Of a stretch of DNA of 51,732 bases, positions 18,979 through 28,865 are shown one piece after another. The translations under genes were made by a program, and so were the position numbers. Location of the stretch: positions 1 through 51,732 of the forward strand of contig JAJRZI010000069.1 in assembly GCA_024275295.1 (NCBI GenBank). The letters are read 5' to 3'. Origin of the DNA: Gammaproteobacteria bacterium (GTDB lineage Bacteria; Pseudomonadota; Gammaproteobacteria; Chromatiales; Chromatiaceae). Under the pieces are notes generated by a model, which saw nothing but the letters and a program-made list of their open reading frames with translations, was not told the DNA's origin and ran no database searches. How positions within the stretch are numbered: the stretch's first letter is position 1; each line of letters opens with the position of its first letter.

Positions 18979-20645
18979 TCTTGTGATTTAGAGACCATCT
19001 CTTGTGCATGTGCGAGGGTTTGCTCTGTGATCTCCATGCCACCGAGCATGCGTGCAATTTCCTGAACCCGATCCTTCTCTTGTAGTGGCTGCACTGTGGT
19101 GTGGGTGCTTTTTCCACTGCTCTGCTTGCTGATTTGAAGGTGGTGGTGACCTTGTGCTGCAACCTGTGGAAGATGGGTTACGCAGAGCACCTGGCGTGTC
19201 TCACCCAGTTGGCGTAACAGTTTGCCAACAATCTCAGCAATGCTGCCACCGATGCCGGTATCGACCTCATCAAAGATGAGGGAGGGGATCTGCCCACACT
19301 GTATAGTGGCAACCTGAATGGCGAGGCTGATACGTGATAGCTCGCCGCATGATGCAACCCTGGAGAGGGCTTGCGGTGTCTGCCCTGGATTGGTGCTGAT
19401 CAAAAACTCAATCTGATCAAGGCCTTTATTGCTGGCGCGCTCTTCTGGCAGCGGGTCAATCACTATGCTAAAAATACTTTGTGGCATGCCCAGTGAATGC
19501 AGCCTCTTTGTAATGCTTTTTTCCAGTTTTTTAGAAGCCCTGCGACGACTGTTTGATAGTTTGCCGGCTGTTTCCAGATAGCGGGCGTGCAGGGTTGCGA
19601 GTTCCTTTTCCAGCTTTGCGAGATGGATTTCGCTATGCTCTAACTCATTGAGTTCAGCTGTTAGGTGATTGAGCTTTTCCGGCAATTGATGTGGGCTGAC
19701 ATGGTATTTTCGTGCCAGATCATGTATCTCCTGTAGCCTTTTTTCAAGTTGTTCCAGGTGGGAGGGGTTTAGTTCAAGCGTATCGCTGTAGTGCCGTAGC
19801 TCAGTTGTCGCCTCCTCTATTTGGATCAATGCACTGGCCAGCAGCTCCTGGCTGGAGGTCAGTTGACTGTCCAGTGGAAGAAGTGCTTCCAGCTCCCCAG
19901 ACAAGTGAGCCAGTGTCTCTTGTACAGATCCATCTCTGTCATAGAGCCTGTTGAGTGCCAGGGCTGTAATCTCTTGTAGTTTGCCGATATTACTCAGGCG
20001 GCTGTGTTCGCTATCGAGTTCTGAAAGCTCATCACTGCCCAACTGTAGGGTTTCAAACTCGTTAACCTGATAGCGCAGCAAATCCAGTCGGGCTGCCCGA
20101 TCCTCTGAGGCTGTTTGCAGCTGCTCAAGTGCCTCCTGGCATCTGCGCCAATGTTGAAAGTGCTCTTGCGTTTGGCTAATGAGTGAAAGGTGTCCGGCAT
20201 AGGCATCCAGTAGATCGCGTTGGCAGCTACGCTTTAAAAGTGATTGATGGGCATGTTGTCCATGGATGTCTACCAGTAGTTCACCTAAACTTTGTAGTAG
20301 TTGGAGAGGGGCGGGTGTGCCATTGATGAATGCCCGTGAGCGGCCATCACGGATGAGCAGGCGGCGGAGGATGCATTCATCACCGACATCCAGGGCGTGT
20401 TCCTGCAGCCAGCGGTGGATAGCCGGGTTGGATGTTGTGTCAAATGCCACCGTAATCTCTGCCCGATCAGAGCCGGTGCGAATCATGCCGTTATCAGCCC
20501 GGTTGCCTAACCCCAGCCCAAGGGCATCGATCAGGATGGATTTTCCTGCGCCAGTCTCGCCGGTAAGGGTAGTCATGCCTGAGTTCAGCTCTAGTTCAAC
20601 TGAGCTGACAATGGCTAAGTCCTTGATGTGTAAGTGGGTAAGCAT
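18975..20645 (-). CDS. recN: DNA repair protein RecN
   Basis: A 556-residue SMC-like ATPase that acts at double-strand breaks. Walker A is GETGAGKS at 29-36, a long coiled coil covers about 160-370, the ABC signature region is RVASCGELSRISLA, and Walker B is SLIFDEVDTGIGG followed by the His loop CVTHLPQVAA. The start at 20645 (MLTHLHIKDLAIV) is the family start; an upstream Met at 20705 is less likely. RecN is often SOS-controlled, but I did not find a LexA box by eye. The gene is intact, which makes the interrupted recC in the same window more notable. Confidence 0.95.
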   Translation of the reverse strand: MLTHLHIKDLAIVSSVELELNSGMTTLTGETGAGKSILIDALGLGLGNRADNGMIRTGSDRAEITVAFDTTSNPAIHRWLQEHALDVGDECILRRLLIRDGRSRAFINGTPAPLQLLQSLGELLVDIHGQHAHQSLLKRSCQRDLLDAYAGHLSLISQTQEHFQHWRRCQEALEQLQTASEDRAARLDLLRYQVNEFETLQLGSDELSELDSEHSRLSNIGKLQEITALALNRLYDRDGSVQETLAHLSGELEALLPLDSQLTSSQELLASALIQIEEATTELRHYSDTLELNPSHLEQLEKRLQEIHDLARKYHVSPHQLPEKLNHLTAELNELEHSEIHLAKLEKELATLHARYLETAGKLSNSRRRASKKLEKSITKRLHSLGMPQSIFSIVIDPLPEERASNKGLDQIEFLISTNPGQTPQALSRVASCGELSRISLAIQVATIQCGQIPSLIFDEVDTGIGGSIAEIVGKLLRQLGETRQVLCVTHLPQVAAQGHHHLQISKQSSGKSTHTTVQPLQEKDRVQEIARMLGGMEITEQTLAHAQEMVSKSQD

Positions 20646-20852
20646 GCGGCTTGCGGTGTTGTATGTAGGGTTGGGTTGTTGTGGTTGGTCATATATTACC
20701 AACAAAATGAGGCGGGTAGAAAAAGGCTTAATAAAATTGGGGTGTGGACGTTATCAGTAATAAGGGAGATGTTATTGTATTGAGCCTAAATCAGTTGAAT
20801 CCACTGGAGTGATGTTATGCCATTATTGAGCAATACAGGTTTTTGATTTGGT

Positions 20853-21671
20853 ATGGGAATACTTGATGATTTAAAGAAAGAGGCTGGCCGGCTTCAAGAT
20901 GAACAAGAGAGTGAGCTGGGAAGTGAGGCGCGTCAGGAGCAGTGGTATCATGATGTAGCCAAGCCTTTAATGAAGCAGATAGCAACTTATCTGTGTGAGA
21001 TGACTGAGCAGCTAAAGGTGGTGAAGCTTCCTATCCCGGTTGCTTATGATGTCCCTGGCATGGGTCTGATTAAAGATCTGCATCAAGGTGGCTATCGTGT
21101 TTACCTGGATAGCAGAGAGGCTCCGCATAAGATTGCCTTCCAATTTGCCTGCACCAGTGGCTCGGTCAATAAGTACTCAGTCACGCCTATAATGGCGGCA
21201 GATGAAGCCCGGCAGTTTATGAAGAAGCAGCAGATCCACTTCTCAGAATGGGGCATTAGAGATAATCAGGATAAGCTGATTGGTGCATATTTTGAGTGTC
21301 AGATGCAGATCCAGGTAAAGCTGGTGTTCAGGGTTGATATGGAAAATGAGCGGCTGGTTGTAACATCAATTAATCGTCATGGGCTGACGATTAAACATTC
21401 CAATTTCAGATTTGATAGCATTAATGATGAGTGGATGGATGAGCTGGGCCACTACATTCTGAGAAAAACAGAGCAGTTAGGGGTTTTGAATATTCCAGAA
21501 AGCGCGCGTCAGGAGATCCAGAAGAAGGTTAAAGAGGAGCAGCTCAGGCGAAAGGCAGAGCTGGGGGAAGGCCATGAAGAGCGTCAGCCAGAAGAGAAAG
21601 AGAAGGGTAAGCACGGCAAGTTAGAAAAGGTATTTAAAACATTAAATAAGCCATTGTTTACAAAAAAGTAA
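20853..21671 (+). CDS. Conserved protein of unknown function
   Basis: A 272-residue soluble protein that I cannot assign. The first 40 residues are helical and charged (MGILDDLKKEAGRLQDEQES), the centre looks beta-rich (GGYRVYLDSREAPHKIAFQF, FECQMQIQVKLVF, RLVVTSINRHGL), and the last 60 residues are a highly charged coiled coil ending GKLEKVFKTLNKPLFTKK. It has no signal peptide or membrane segment. It has good coding character and abuts the convergent nadK stop with no gap. A nine-codon frame (MPLLSNTGF) just upstream at 20818-20847 has a fair ribosome binding site (ctggagtg), but I do not call it. Confidence 0.65.
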   Translation: MGILDDLKKEAGRLQDEQESELGSEARQEQWYHDVAKPLMKQIATYLCEMTEQLKVVKLPIPVAYDVPGMGLIKDLHQGGYRVYLDSREAPHKIAFQFACTSGSVNKYSVTPIMAADEARQFMKKQQIHFSEWGIRDNQDKLIGAYFECQMQIQVKLVFRVDMENERLVVTSINRHGLTIKHSNFRFDSINDEWMDELGHYILRKTEQLGVLNIPESARQEIQKKVKEEQLRRKAELGEGHEERQPEEKEKGKHGKLEKVFKTLNKPLFTKK

Positions 21672-22562
21672 TCAATTCTTTACCGGGTGCTCACTCCAGC
21701 CCAATTTATGGCGCAATAGGTTGAAATGGTCGTGCCCGTAAGGGTGGATCAGTCGGATAGTGTGTTCATATTTGCTGATATGAATTCGGTCTTCAGATGA
21801 TGAGACCAAGCTACTGTCACCGTCACAGGTTACTCGAATGTTCTTTGGATCTGTTCTCCCGCAAATAACGATATCAATCTCGCAATCTCCACTCACAACA
21901 ATGGGTCTGTTACTGAGAGTGTGAGGGCAGATTGGAACCAATACCAGTGCGTTTAAGGCGGGGTCAAGCAGTGGGCCGCCGCCGGATAGGGCATAGGCTG
22001 TGGATCCGGTAGGGGTAGCGATAATCAACCCATCGGCCCGCTGAGTTTCTACAAAGCGCCCGTCTACATGGGTCTCGAATTCAATCATTCGTGCCACATT
22101 CCACTTGTGGATAACGACATCATTAAATGCTGTGCAGCTTGTTCCTAATTCACCTGGCTTTCCTACTTCGGCCTGAAGTAGAAAACGCTCCTCCTCTTCA
22201 TAATCGCCATCCAGAATTTGCTCAAGTGCTTGATGCATATTGTCTTGAGATATATCGGTTAAAAATCCGAGCCGGCCAAGATTAATACCTAACAGCGGAA
22301 TATCACGATCAGCCATGCTGCGAGCCGCATGAAGCAGTGTGCCATCACCACCCACTACAATGATTAGATCACTGTTTTTTGCGATCTCTTCGGGTGTGGC
22401 AGAGCCAAACTCCCAATTTTCAAGTTCGCTTGCAATACTGCTTTCAAGCAGGATGTTGTGGTTCCGTTTATGAAGGAATTCACCAAGTTGGCACAGTGTT
22501 CTTCTGACCCCAACTGCGTGATGCCTTGCGATGAGGCCAATAGAGTGAAATTGTCTGTTCAT
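21672..22562 (-). CDS. nadK: NAD kinase
   Basis: A 296-residue cytosolic NAD(+) kinase (E. coli 292), making NADP(+) from ATP and NAD. The GGDGT motif that carries the catalytic Asp is at 71-75 (VVGGDGTLLHAAR), followed by NLGRLGFLTD and the conserved substrate motif PTGSTAYALSGGGP. The ATG at 22562 gives the normal start MNRQFHSIGLIARHH. It is divergent from hrcA, the usual gammaproteobacterial arrangement, with 265 bases between the two that hold the hrcA promoter and operator. No defect is seen. Confidence 0.95.
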   Translation of the reverse strand: MNRQFHSIGLIARHHAVGVRRTLCQLGEFLHKRNHNILLESSIASELENWEFGSATPEEIAKNSDLIIVVGGDGTLLHAARSMADRDIPLLGINLGRLGFLTDISQDNMHQALEQILDGDYEEEERFLLQAEVGKPGELGTSCTAFNDVVIHKWNVARMIEFETHVDGRFVETQRADGLIIATPTGSTAYALSGGGPLLDPALNALVLVPICPHTLSNRPIVVSGDCEIDIVICGRTDPKNIRVTCDGDSSLVSSSEDRIHISKYEHTIRLIHPYGHDHFNLLRHKLGWSEHPVKN

Positions 22563-22660
22563 AATGATATGGCACCGGACTCGTGTTAACTGATGTATAC
22601 ATGGTTTTTAGTTGAATTGACAGTTTTAATAAGTGGATGCGTTTGGGGTTGTTTAGCTGC

Positions 22661-22689
22661 TTGACCTTATCCATGCTGAAACCGATAAT
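22661..22689 (+). promoter_or_regulatory. Sigma70-like promoter of hrcA
   Basis: TTGACC at 22661-22666 and GATAAT at 22684-22689 with an exact 17-base spacer. Transcription would start near 22696, immediately before or inside the CIRCE operator, which is the expected geometry for HrcA autorepression. Confidence 0.75.
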
Positions 22690-22697
22690 CCCTCTGT

Positions 22698-22723
22698 TTG
22701 GCACTCAAAAACAAGAGTGCTAA
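22698..22723 (+). promoter_or_regulatory. CIRCE operator (HrcA-binding inverted repeat)
   Basis: TTGGCACTC at 22698-22706 and GAGTGCTAA at 22715-22723, matching the CIRCE consensus TTAGCACTC-N9-GAGTGCTAA with one change in the left arm. The spacer here is 8 bases (AAAAACAA) rather than 9. It lies just after the sigma70-like promoter and before hrcA, so HrcA should repress hrcA-grpE-dnaK at low temperature. The short spacer contains an A-run, where a base may have been lost. Confidence 0.88.
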
Positions 22724-22826
22724 TAAGGCTTGAGTCATTGCGCAATGATGATTCAAATAGCACGGGCAGGGTCAAGATAGTGTCGAGGTTTGGAGTGGGG
22801 CGAAAAAGAGACTTGAAAAGGAGTCG

Positions 22827-23867
22827 ATTGGAGAGCGGGCCCAATACTTTCTAAAGGTTTTAATTGAGCGCTATATTGCCGAGGGTCAGCCTGTTGGTTC
22901 TCGCACACTGGCACGTGATGCAGGCCTTGATCTTAGCCCTGCCACCATCCGAAATGTATTGGCGGATCTGGAGGATATGGGGCTGGTTGTCTCCCCGCAC
23001 ACCTCAGCAGGGCGAGTGCCTACGGTTTCAGGGTATCGACTCTTTGTCGATTCCCTCTTAACCGTTAAGCCACTGGCAAAGCTGGAGATAGGCCAGCTTA
23101 AGCAGCAGCTTGATCTTAAACAGGAACCTGCACATCTAATAGAATCTGCATCGACGCTACTGTCGGGTTTTACCCGTATGGCCGGGATTGTCATGTTGCC
23201 CCGGCGTGAGCGTATTACGTTGCGCCAAATAGAGTTCCTACCCCTCTCTGGCAACCGTGTTTTGGCCATTCTTGTCACCCGGAAAGATGAAGTGCACAAC
23301 CGCATTATCACAACCAAAAGAGCCTATACTCGAGTGGAGCTAGAGCAGGCCGCCAGCCTCCTTAACCAGACCTTTTCGGGGCAAACGCTGGATGCCATGC
23401 GCAAAAAGCTGTTTGAGGATATCCAGAAAACAAGGGTTGATCTTGATCGCACTATGGCCAGGGCAGTTGAGATGGCAGGTCAGGTTTTTCAATCGGATGA
23501 GCCAGGTGGTAGTGATTGCCTGATCTCCGGGCAGACAAACCTCATGGGGTTTGAGGATCTATCCGATATGACAAGCCTGCGCCATCTGTTTGATGCCTTT
23601 GCAGAAAAGCATGAGATCCTCCATCTTCTGGATCAGTGTATGCAGGCTGAGGGTGTGCAGATCTTTATCGGGGAAGAGTCGGGCTATCAACATCTTGATA
23701 ACTGCAGTGTGGTGACCGCTCCCTATGAGGTAGATAATGAGGTGGCTGGCGTATTGGGTGTCATCGGCCCAACCCGGATGGCCTATGATCGGGTCATCCC
23801 AATTGTGGATGTCACAGCAAAATTACTCGGCGCAGCCTTGAAACATCAACAAGCGTCCCCAAGTTAA
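22827..23867 (+). CDS. hrcA: Heat-inducible transcription repressor HrcA; start codon not identifiable
   Basis: The repressor that binds CIRCE and is folded by GroEL. The N-terminal winged helix is complete in frame (GERAQYFLKVLIERYIAEG, then GQPVGSRTLARDAGLDLSPA and TIRNVLADLEDMG), and the body (PRRERITLRQIEFLPLSGNR) and C-terminus (GVLGVIGPTRMAYDRVIPIV) are typical. The problem is the start. In this frame the nearest upstream stop is at 22758-22760, and no ATG, GTG or TTG occurs before the ATG at 22959, which lies after the DNA-binding helix. I set the left end at the ATT at 22827, where family alignments begin; an AAGGAG lies only three bases before it. A lost base in the A-runs near 22803-22819 could connect the frame to a GTG at 22795. 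Restored length is about 346 residues. Confidence 0.8.
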   Translation: MGERAQYFLKVLIERYIAEGQPVGSRTLARDAGLDLSPATIRNVLADLEDMGLVVSPHTSAGRVPTVSGYRLFVDSLLTVKPLAKLEIGQLKQQLDLKQEPAHLIESASTLLSGFTRMAGIVMLPRRERITLRQIEFLPLSGNRVLAILVTRKDEVHNRIITTKRAYTRVELEQAASLLNQTFSGQTLDAMRKKLFEDIQKTRVDLDRTMARAVEMAGQVFQSDEPGGSDCLISGQTNLMGFEDLSDMTSLRHLFDAFAEKHEILHLLDQCMQAEGVQIFIGEESGYQHLDNCSVVTAPYEVDNEVAGVLGVIGPTRMAYDRVIPIVDVTAKLLGAALKHQQASPS

Positions 23868-23972
23868 GTAGCGATTTTTCAAGATAAACCGACTCTCCCT
23901 CCAGGTGATTGGGGGGTTGGTTGATTTAACTCTATGTGAAACAGAGACATATTGTCTCCAAGGAAACATGGC

Positions 23973-24590
23973 ATGACAAACGAACAGGAAGCGGAACAAA
24001 TCAAAGCCGCTACTGATATTGAAGAAGAGCAAACTGTTGAGACTGAGGCAGTCACCCCTGAGGATCAAGCTGAAGTGGAAGTAGAGGAGCCAGATGATGC
24101 TGATTTGGCGGCACAGCTTGAAGAGGCGCGCAATAAGGCGGATGCAAACTGGGACTTGGCAGTACGTGCCAAAGCGGAGCTGGAAAACCTGCGCAAACGG
24201 CATGAGCGGGATCTTTCCAATGCCCACAAATATGCGTTAGAGCGCTTTGTAAATGAGCTGCTGCCAGTGCGCGACAGTTTGGAGCTGGGGTTAAAAGCTG
24301 CGCAGGAAGAGAATGCTGATGTAGCCAAGCTGCGTGAAGCCACTGAGCTGACACTAAATCTCTTCACCTCCGTCATGGAGAAATTCAATGTTGAAGTGAT
24401 TGCCCCTGAAGGTGAACCCTTTGACCCTGAGCGACACCAGGCGATGGCAATGCAGCCAGCTGAAAATGTGGAGCCGAATACGGTTCTTGCGGTAGTGCAG
24501 AAAGGCTACAGCCTAAATGAGCGGCTGGTACGTCCTGCGATGGTTATTGTCTCTCAGGCTGCCCCCACAAATATTGATGAACAGGCTTGA
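23973..24590 (+). CDS. grpE: Nucleotide exchange factor GrpE
   Basis: A 205-residue GrpE, the cytosolic dimer that releases ADP from DnaK. The N-terminal 60 residues are acidic and disordered, then comes the long helix with NKADANWDLAVRAKAELENL and LRKRHERDLSNAHKYALERF, and the beta domain with FDPERHQAMAMQPAENVEPN and TVLAVVQKGYSLNERLVRPA. The ATG at 23973 follows an aaggaa ribosome binding site at a good distance; an earlier TTG at 23952 in frame is rejected. It lies between hrcA and dnaK, probably in one heat-shock transcript from the CIRCE-controlled promoter. Confidence 0.94.
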   Translation: MTNEQEAEQIKAATDIEEEQTVETEAVTPEDQAEVEVEEPDDADLAAQLEEARNKADANWDLAVRAKAELENLRKRHERDLSNAHKYALERFVNELLPVRDSLELGLKAAQEENADVAKLREATELTLNLFTSVMEKFNVEVIAPEGEPFDPERHQAMAMQPAENVEPNTVLAVVQKGYSLNERLVRPAMVIVSQAAPTNIDEQA

Positions 24591-24676
24591 AAAACAGATT
24601 AACCGCCCCATCTCTAAAGCTAAGCAGAATTTGCACAAATTAACTAAACATATATTCATACTGGAGACCGGTAATA

Positions 24677-26602
24677 ATGGGTAAGATCATTGGAATTGAC
24701 TTGGGCACCACCAACTCCTGCGTAGCAGTGATGGACGGTGATAGCGCTAAGGTTATTGAGAATAGCGAAGGTGATCGTACAACACCCTCTATTATTGCTT
24801 ACGGTAATGATGGTGAGGTACTTGTTGGGCAGGCTGCAAAGCGGCAGGCGGTTACCAATCCTAAAAACACCCTGTTTGCGATCAAACGTCTGATTGGGCG
24901 TCGATTTGAAGATGATGTTGTTCAGCGTGACATTAAGATGGTGCCGTACAACATCGTCAAAGCAGACAATGGCGATGCCTGGGTAGAGGCCAATGGCAAG
25001 AAGATGGCTGCACCAGAGATCTCGGCCAAAGTCTTGCAGAAGATGAAGAAGACGGCTGAAGACTATCTGGGTGAGGAGGTCACCGAGGCCGTTGTTACCG
25101 TTCCGGCCTATTTTAACGATTCGCAGCGCCAGGCTACAAAAGATGCTGGCCGTATTGCGGGTCTGGATGTCAAACGCATCATCAATGAGCCAACCGCCGC
25201 TGCGCTTGCCTATGGTATGGATAAGAAGCGTGGAGACCAGAAACTGGCTGTTTTTGATCTGGGTGGCGGCACCTTTGACATTTCCATCATCGAGATAGCT
25301 GAGATTGATGGTGAGCACCAGTTTGAAGTGCTCTCTACCAACGGTGATACCTTCCTGGGTGGCGAGGATTTTGATCTGCGCATCATTGAGTACCTGGTAG
25401 GTGAGTTCAAAAAAGAGCAGGGTTTTGATCTGCATAATGATCCTTTGGCCCTGCAGCGTCTAAAAGAGGGTGCTGAGAAGGCCAAGATTGAGCTCTCCTC
25501 TGGCCAGCAGACCGATATCAATCTGCCCTACATTACCGCTGATGCAACGGGTCCAAAACACCTCAATATCAAGTTGACCCGCGCCAAGCTGGAGTCTCTG
25601 GTTGACGAGTTGATTGATCGCACGATTGAGCCTTGCCGCGTTGCACTGCAGGATGCCGGGCTGGATGCCTCTGAGATTGATGAGGTTATCCTGGTGGGTG
25701 GTCAGAGCCGTATGCCCAAGGTACAAGAGGTCGTTAAGGGTATTTTTGGCAAAGAGCCGCGTAAGGATGTAAACCCTGATGAAGCCGTAGCCATTGGTGC
25801 ATCAATCCAAGGCGGTGTGTTGGGCGGTGACGTTAAAGATGTGCTGCTGCTGGATGTGACGCCACTCTCATTGGGTATTGAGACAATGGGCGGTGTGATG
25901 ACCAAACTCATCGAGAAGAACACCACGATCCCCACTAATGCCAGCCAGATCTTCTCAACAGCGGATGATAATCAGACAGCGGTTACCGTGCATGTTTTAC
26001 AGGGTGAGCGTGAACAGGCTGCGGGTAACAAATCTCTGGGTCGATTTGATCTGAGCGATATTCCACCCGCGCAGCGTGGTGTTCCTCAAATTGAGGTGGC
26101 CTTTGATATTGATGCCAACGGTATCCTGAATGTATCAGCAAAAGACAAGGCGACAGGAAAAGAGCAATCCATCATCATCAAGGCATCTTCGGGTCTGAGT
26201 GATGATGAAGTGGAACGCATGGTGAAGGATGCTGAGGCGCATGCATAAGAGGATAAGGCCTTCCAGGAGCTGGTTACGGTTCGCAACCAGGCTGATGGCA
26301 TGATCCACGCCACGAAAAAGTCCATGGAAGAGCTGGGCGACAAGCTGGAAGCAGAAGAGAAATCCACCATTGAAGCCGCTATCGCTGATCTTGAAGAGGC
26401 GATAAAGGGCGACAACAAGGATCAGATTGAGGCCAAGACCAAGACGCTGAGCGAAGCCTCCAGTAAGATGGCCGAACGTCTCTATGCCAAAGAGGGCGCA
26501 GAGGCCGGGGCAGCTGCTGATACGGGTGCAGAGGCCGGGAAGGCGTCAGATGATGATGTTGTCGATGCTGAGTTTGAAGAAGTTAAAGACGACAAAAAGT
26601 AA
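24677..26602 (+). pseudogene. dnaK: Chaperone DnaK (Hsp70), interrupted by one in-frame TAA
   Basis: The Hsp70 chaperone, 641 sense codons if the stop is read through (E. coli 638). The ATPase domain begins [20 protein letters not shown] and has [20 protein letters not shown] and [17 protein letters not shown]; the substrate domain has the linker [19 protein letters not shown]. One TAA at 26246-26248 (codon 524) sits in the lid, between MVKDAEAHA and EDKAFQELVTVRNQA. E. coli has MVRDAEANAEAD there, so GAA to TAA (G to T) is the obvious change. The rest of the frame is perfectly conserved to the acidic end. Loss of the lid would leave a poorly working chaperone, and a sequence error is more likely. 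A hairpin terminator follows, so dnaJ has its own transcript or depends on readthrough. Confidence 0.93.
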
Positions 26603-26648
26603 TAATGGGTGAACATGTGCCTGAATAGATAGGCACAATAGTGCTCAT

Positions 26649-26702
26649 AGCCAGAGTTCAGGAAGCCGGTTTCTACCGCTTTCCTGGACTCTGGCTTTTT
26701 GG
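26649..26702 (+). terminator. Rho-independent terminator between dnaK and dnaJ
   Basis: A 16-bp stem (26649-26664 with 26681-26696, one G-U pair) with a 16-base loop, followed by a run of T at 26696-26700. It is 46 bases after the dnaK stop. Complete or partial termination here would set DnaJ below DnaK. Confidence 0.85.
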
Positions 26703-26799
26703 CTGTTATCTCTTGGTTGAGTAATAACAGGAATTAATTAGGGTTGTGAGCTTTTTCTCCATATGCCTTTCTAAAGACTAATTACAAGAAGCTAAACAG

Positions 26800-27942
26800 A
26801 TGTCAAAACGCGATTTTTACGAAGTCATGGGTGTTAATAAGAATGCCAGTGAAGCTGAGCTGAAGAAGGCGTATCGCCGTTTAGCCATGAAGTATCACCC
26901 CGACCGGAATGCGGGAGGGGAAGCGGCTGAGGCAGAGGGAAAATTCAAGGAGTGCAAAGAGGCCTATGAGGTGCTGTCAGATGCACAAAAGCGTGCAGCC
27001 TATGACCAATTTGGTCATGCGGGGGTAGATCCCTCAATGGGTGGGCATGGAGGACATGGTGGCCCAGGAAACTTCAGTGATGTTTTTGGTGATGTTTTTG
27101 GAGATATCTTCGGTGGCGGTCGTGGTGGTGGGCAGCGGGTAAACCGGGGTGCAGACCTGCGTTATAACCTGGATCTGACCTTGGAAAAAGCCGTGGCTGG
27201 TACTACGGTCAAGATACGTGTTCCAACGCATAAACCCTGTTCACCGTGCCGAGGAACTGGTGCAAAAAAAGGTAGCAAACCTGAGGTCTGTGCCACCTGT
27301 GGCGGGCATGGGCAGGTGCGTATGCAGCAGGGCTTCTTCTCTATCCAACAGACCTGTCCACGTTGCCAGGGCAGTGGCACCATTATTAAAACCCCATGCC
27401 CCAGTTGCCGTGGAACAGGGCGGGTGCAGGAGACCAAAACCCTCTCCGTAAAGGTGCCACCCGGTGTGGATACGGGTGATCGCATTCGTCTGGCCAATGA
27501 GGGAGAGGCGGGTGAACATGGCGGGCCACCGGGTGATCTCTATGTTCAGGTGTCGGTAAGGGAGCATAAGATCTTTACCCGTGAAGATAACCACCTCTTC
27601 TGTGAGGTGCCCATCAGCTTTGCCAAGGCGGCGCTGGGTGGTGAGCTGGAGGTTCCAACGCTGGATGGCAAGGTCGTATTAAAGATTCCAGCAGGGACCC
27701 AGGCAGGGAAACTGTTCAGGATGCGAGGCAAGGGTGTAAAACCCGTGCGAGGCGGCCCGGTTGGCGATCTGATGTGCCGGGTCAATATAGAGACACCGGT
27801 CAATCTGACAGAACGCCAAAAAGAGATACTCGAAGAGCTGGATGAGTCTATGCGTGCGGGTGGGTCGACACACAGCCCCCACTCCAGTAGTTGGCTAGAT
27901 GGTGTGAAACATTTTTTTGAAGGCATGGGGCTTACCAAGTAG
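26800..27942 (+). CDS. dnaJ: Co-chaperone DnaJ (Hsp40)
   Basis: A 380-residue class A J protein that delivers substrates to DnaK and stimulates its ATPase. It has the J domain with the HPD motif in [11 protein letters not shown] (near 32-34), a Gly/Phe region rich in [10 protein letters not shown], a zinc domain with four CxxCxGxG-like repeats ([32 protein letters not shown]), and the C-terminal substrate domain. Length matches E. coli (376). It is separated from dnaK by a terminator hairpin and followed 45 bases later by dapB, the usual neighbour. No defect is seen. Confidence 0.96.
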   Translation: MSKRDFYEVMGVNKNASEAELKKAYRRLAMKYHPDRNAGGEAAEAEGKFKECKEAYEVLSDAQKRAAYDQFGHAGVDPSMGGHGGHGGPGNFSDVFGDVFGDIFGGGRGGGQRVNRGADLRYNLDLTLEKAVAGTTVKIRVPTHKPCSPCRGTGAKKGSKPEVCATCGGHGQVRMQQGFFSIQQTCPRCQGSGTIIKTPCPSCRGTGRVQETKTLSVKVPPGVDTGDRIRLANEGEAGEHGGPPGDLYVQVSVREHKIFTREDNHLFCEVPISFAKAALGGELEVPTLDGKVVLKIPAGTQAGKLFRMRGKGVKPVRGGPVGDLMCRVNIETPVNLTERQKEILEELDESMRAGGSTHSPHSSSWLDGVKHFFEGMGLTK

Positions 27943-27978
27943 CTGTGGGTACTCTTCTTTTTACTGATCCCTGATTGA

Positions 27979-28791
<813 letters not shown>

Positions 28792-28865
28792 TTCAGGTCT
28801 TTGAATGGATTTGGCATATTACCTGCTAGTTAAGCACTACAGATGGCAGCTTGATTGGTTTGAAT

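Noticed and set aside
24656-25435. A 259-codon open frame on the minus strand opposite dnaK
   Set aside because: Long antisense frames opposite dnaK are a well-known artefact of its codon bias; the product resembles no family.
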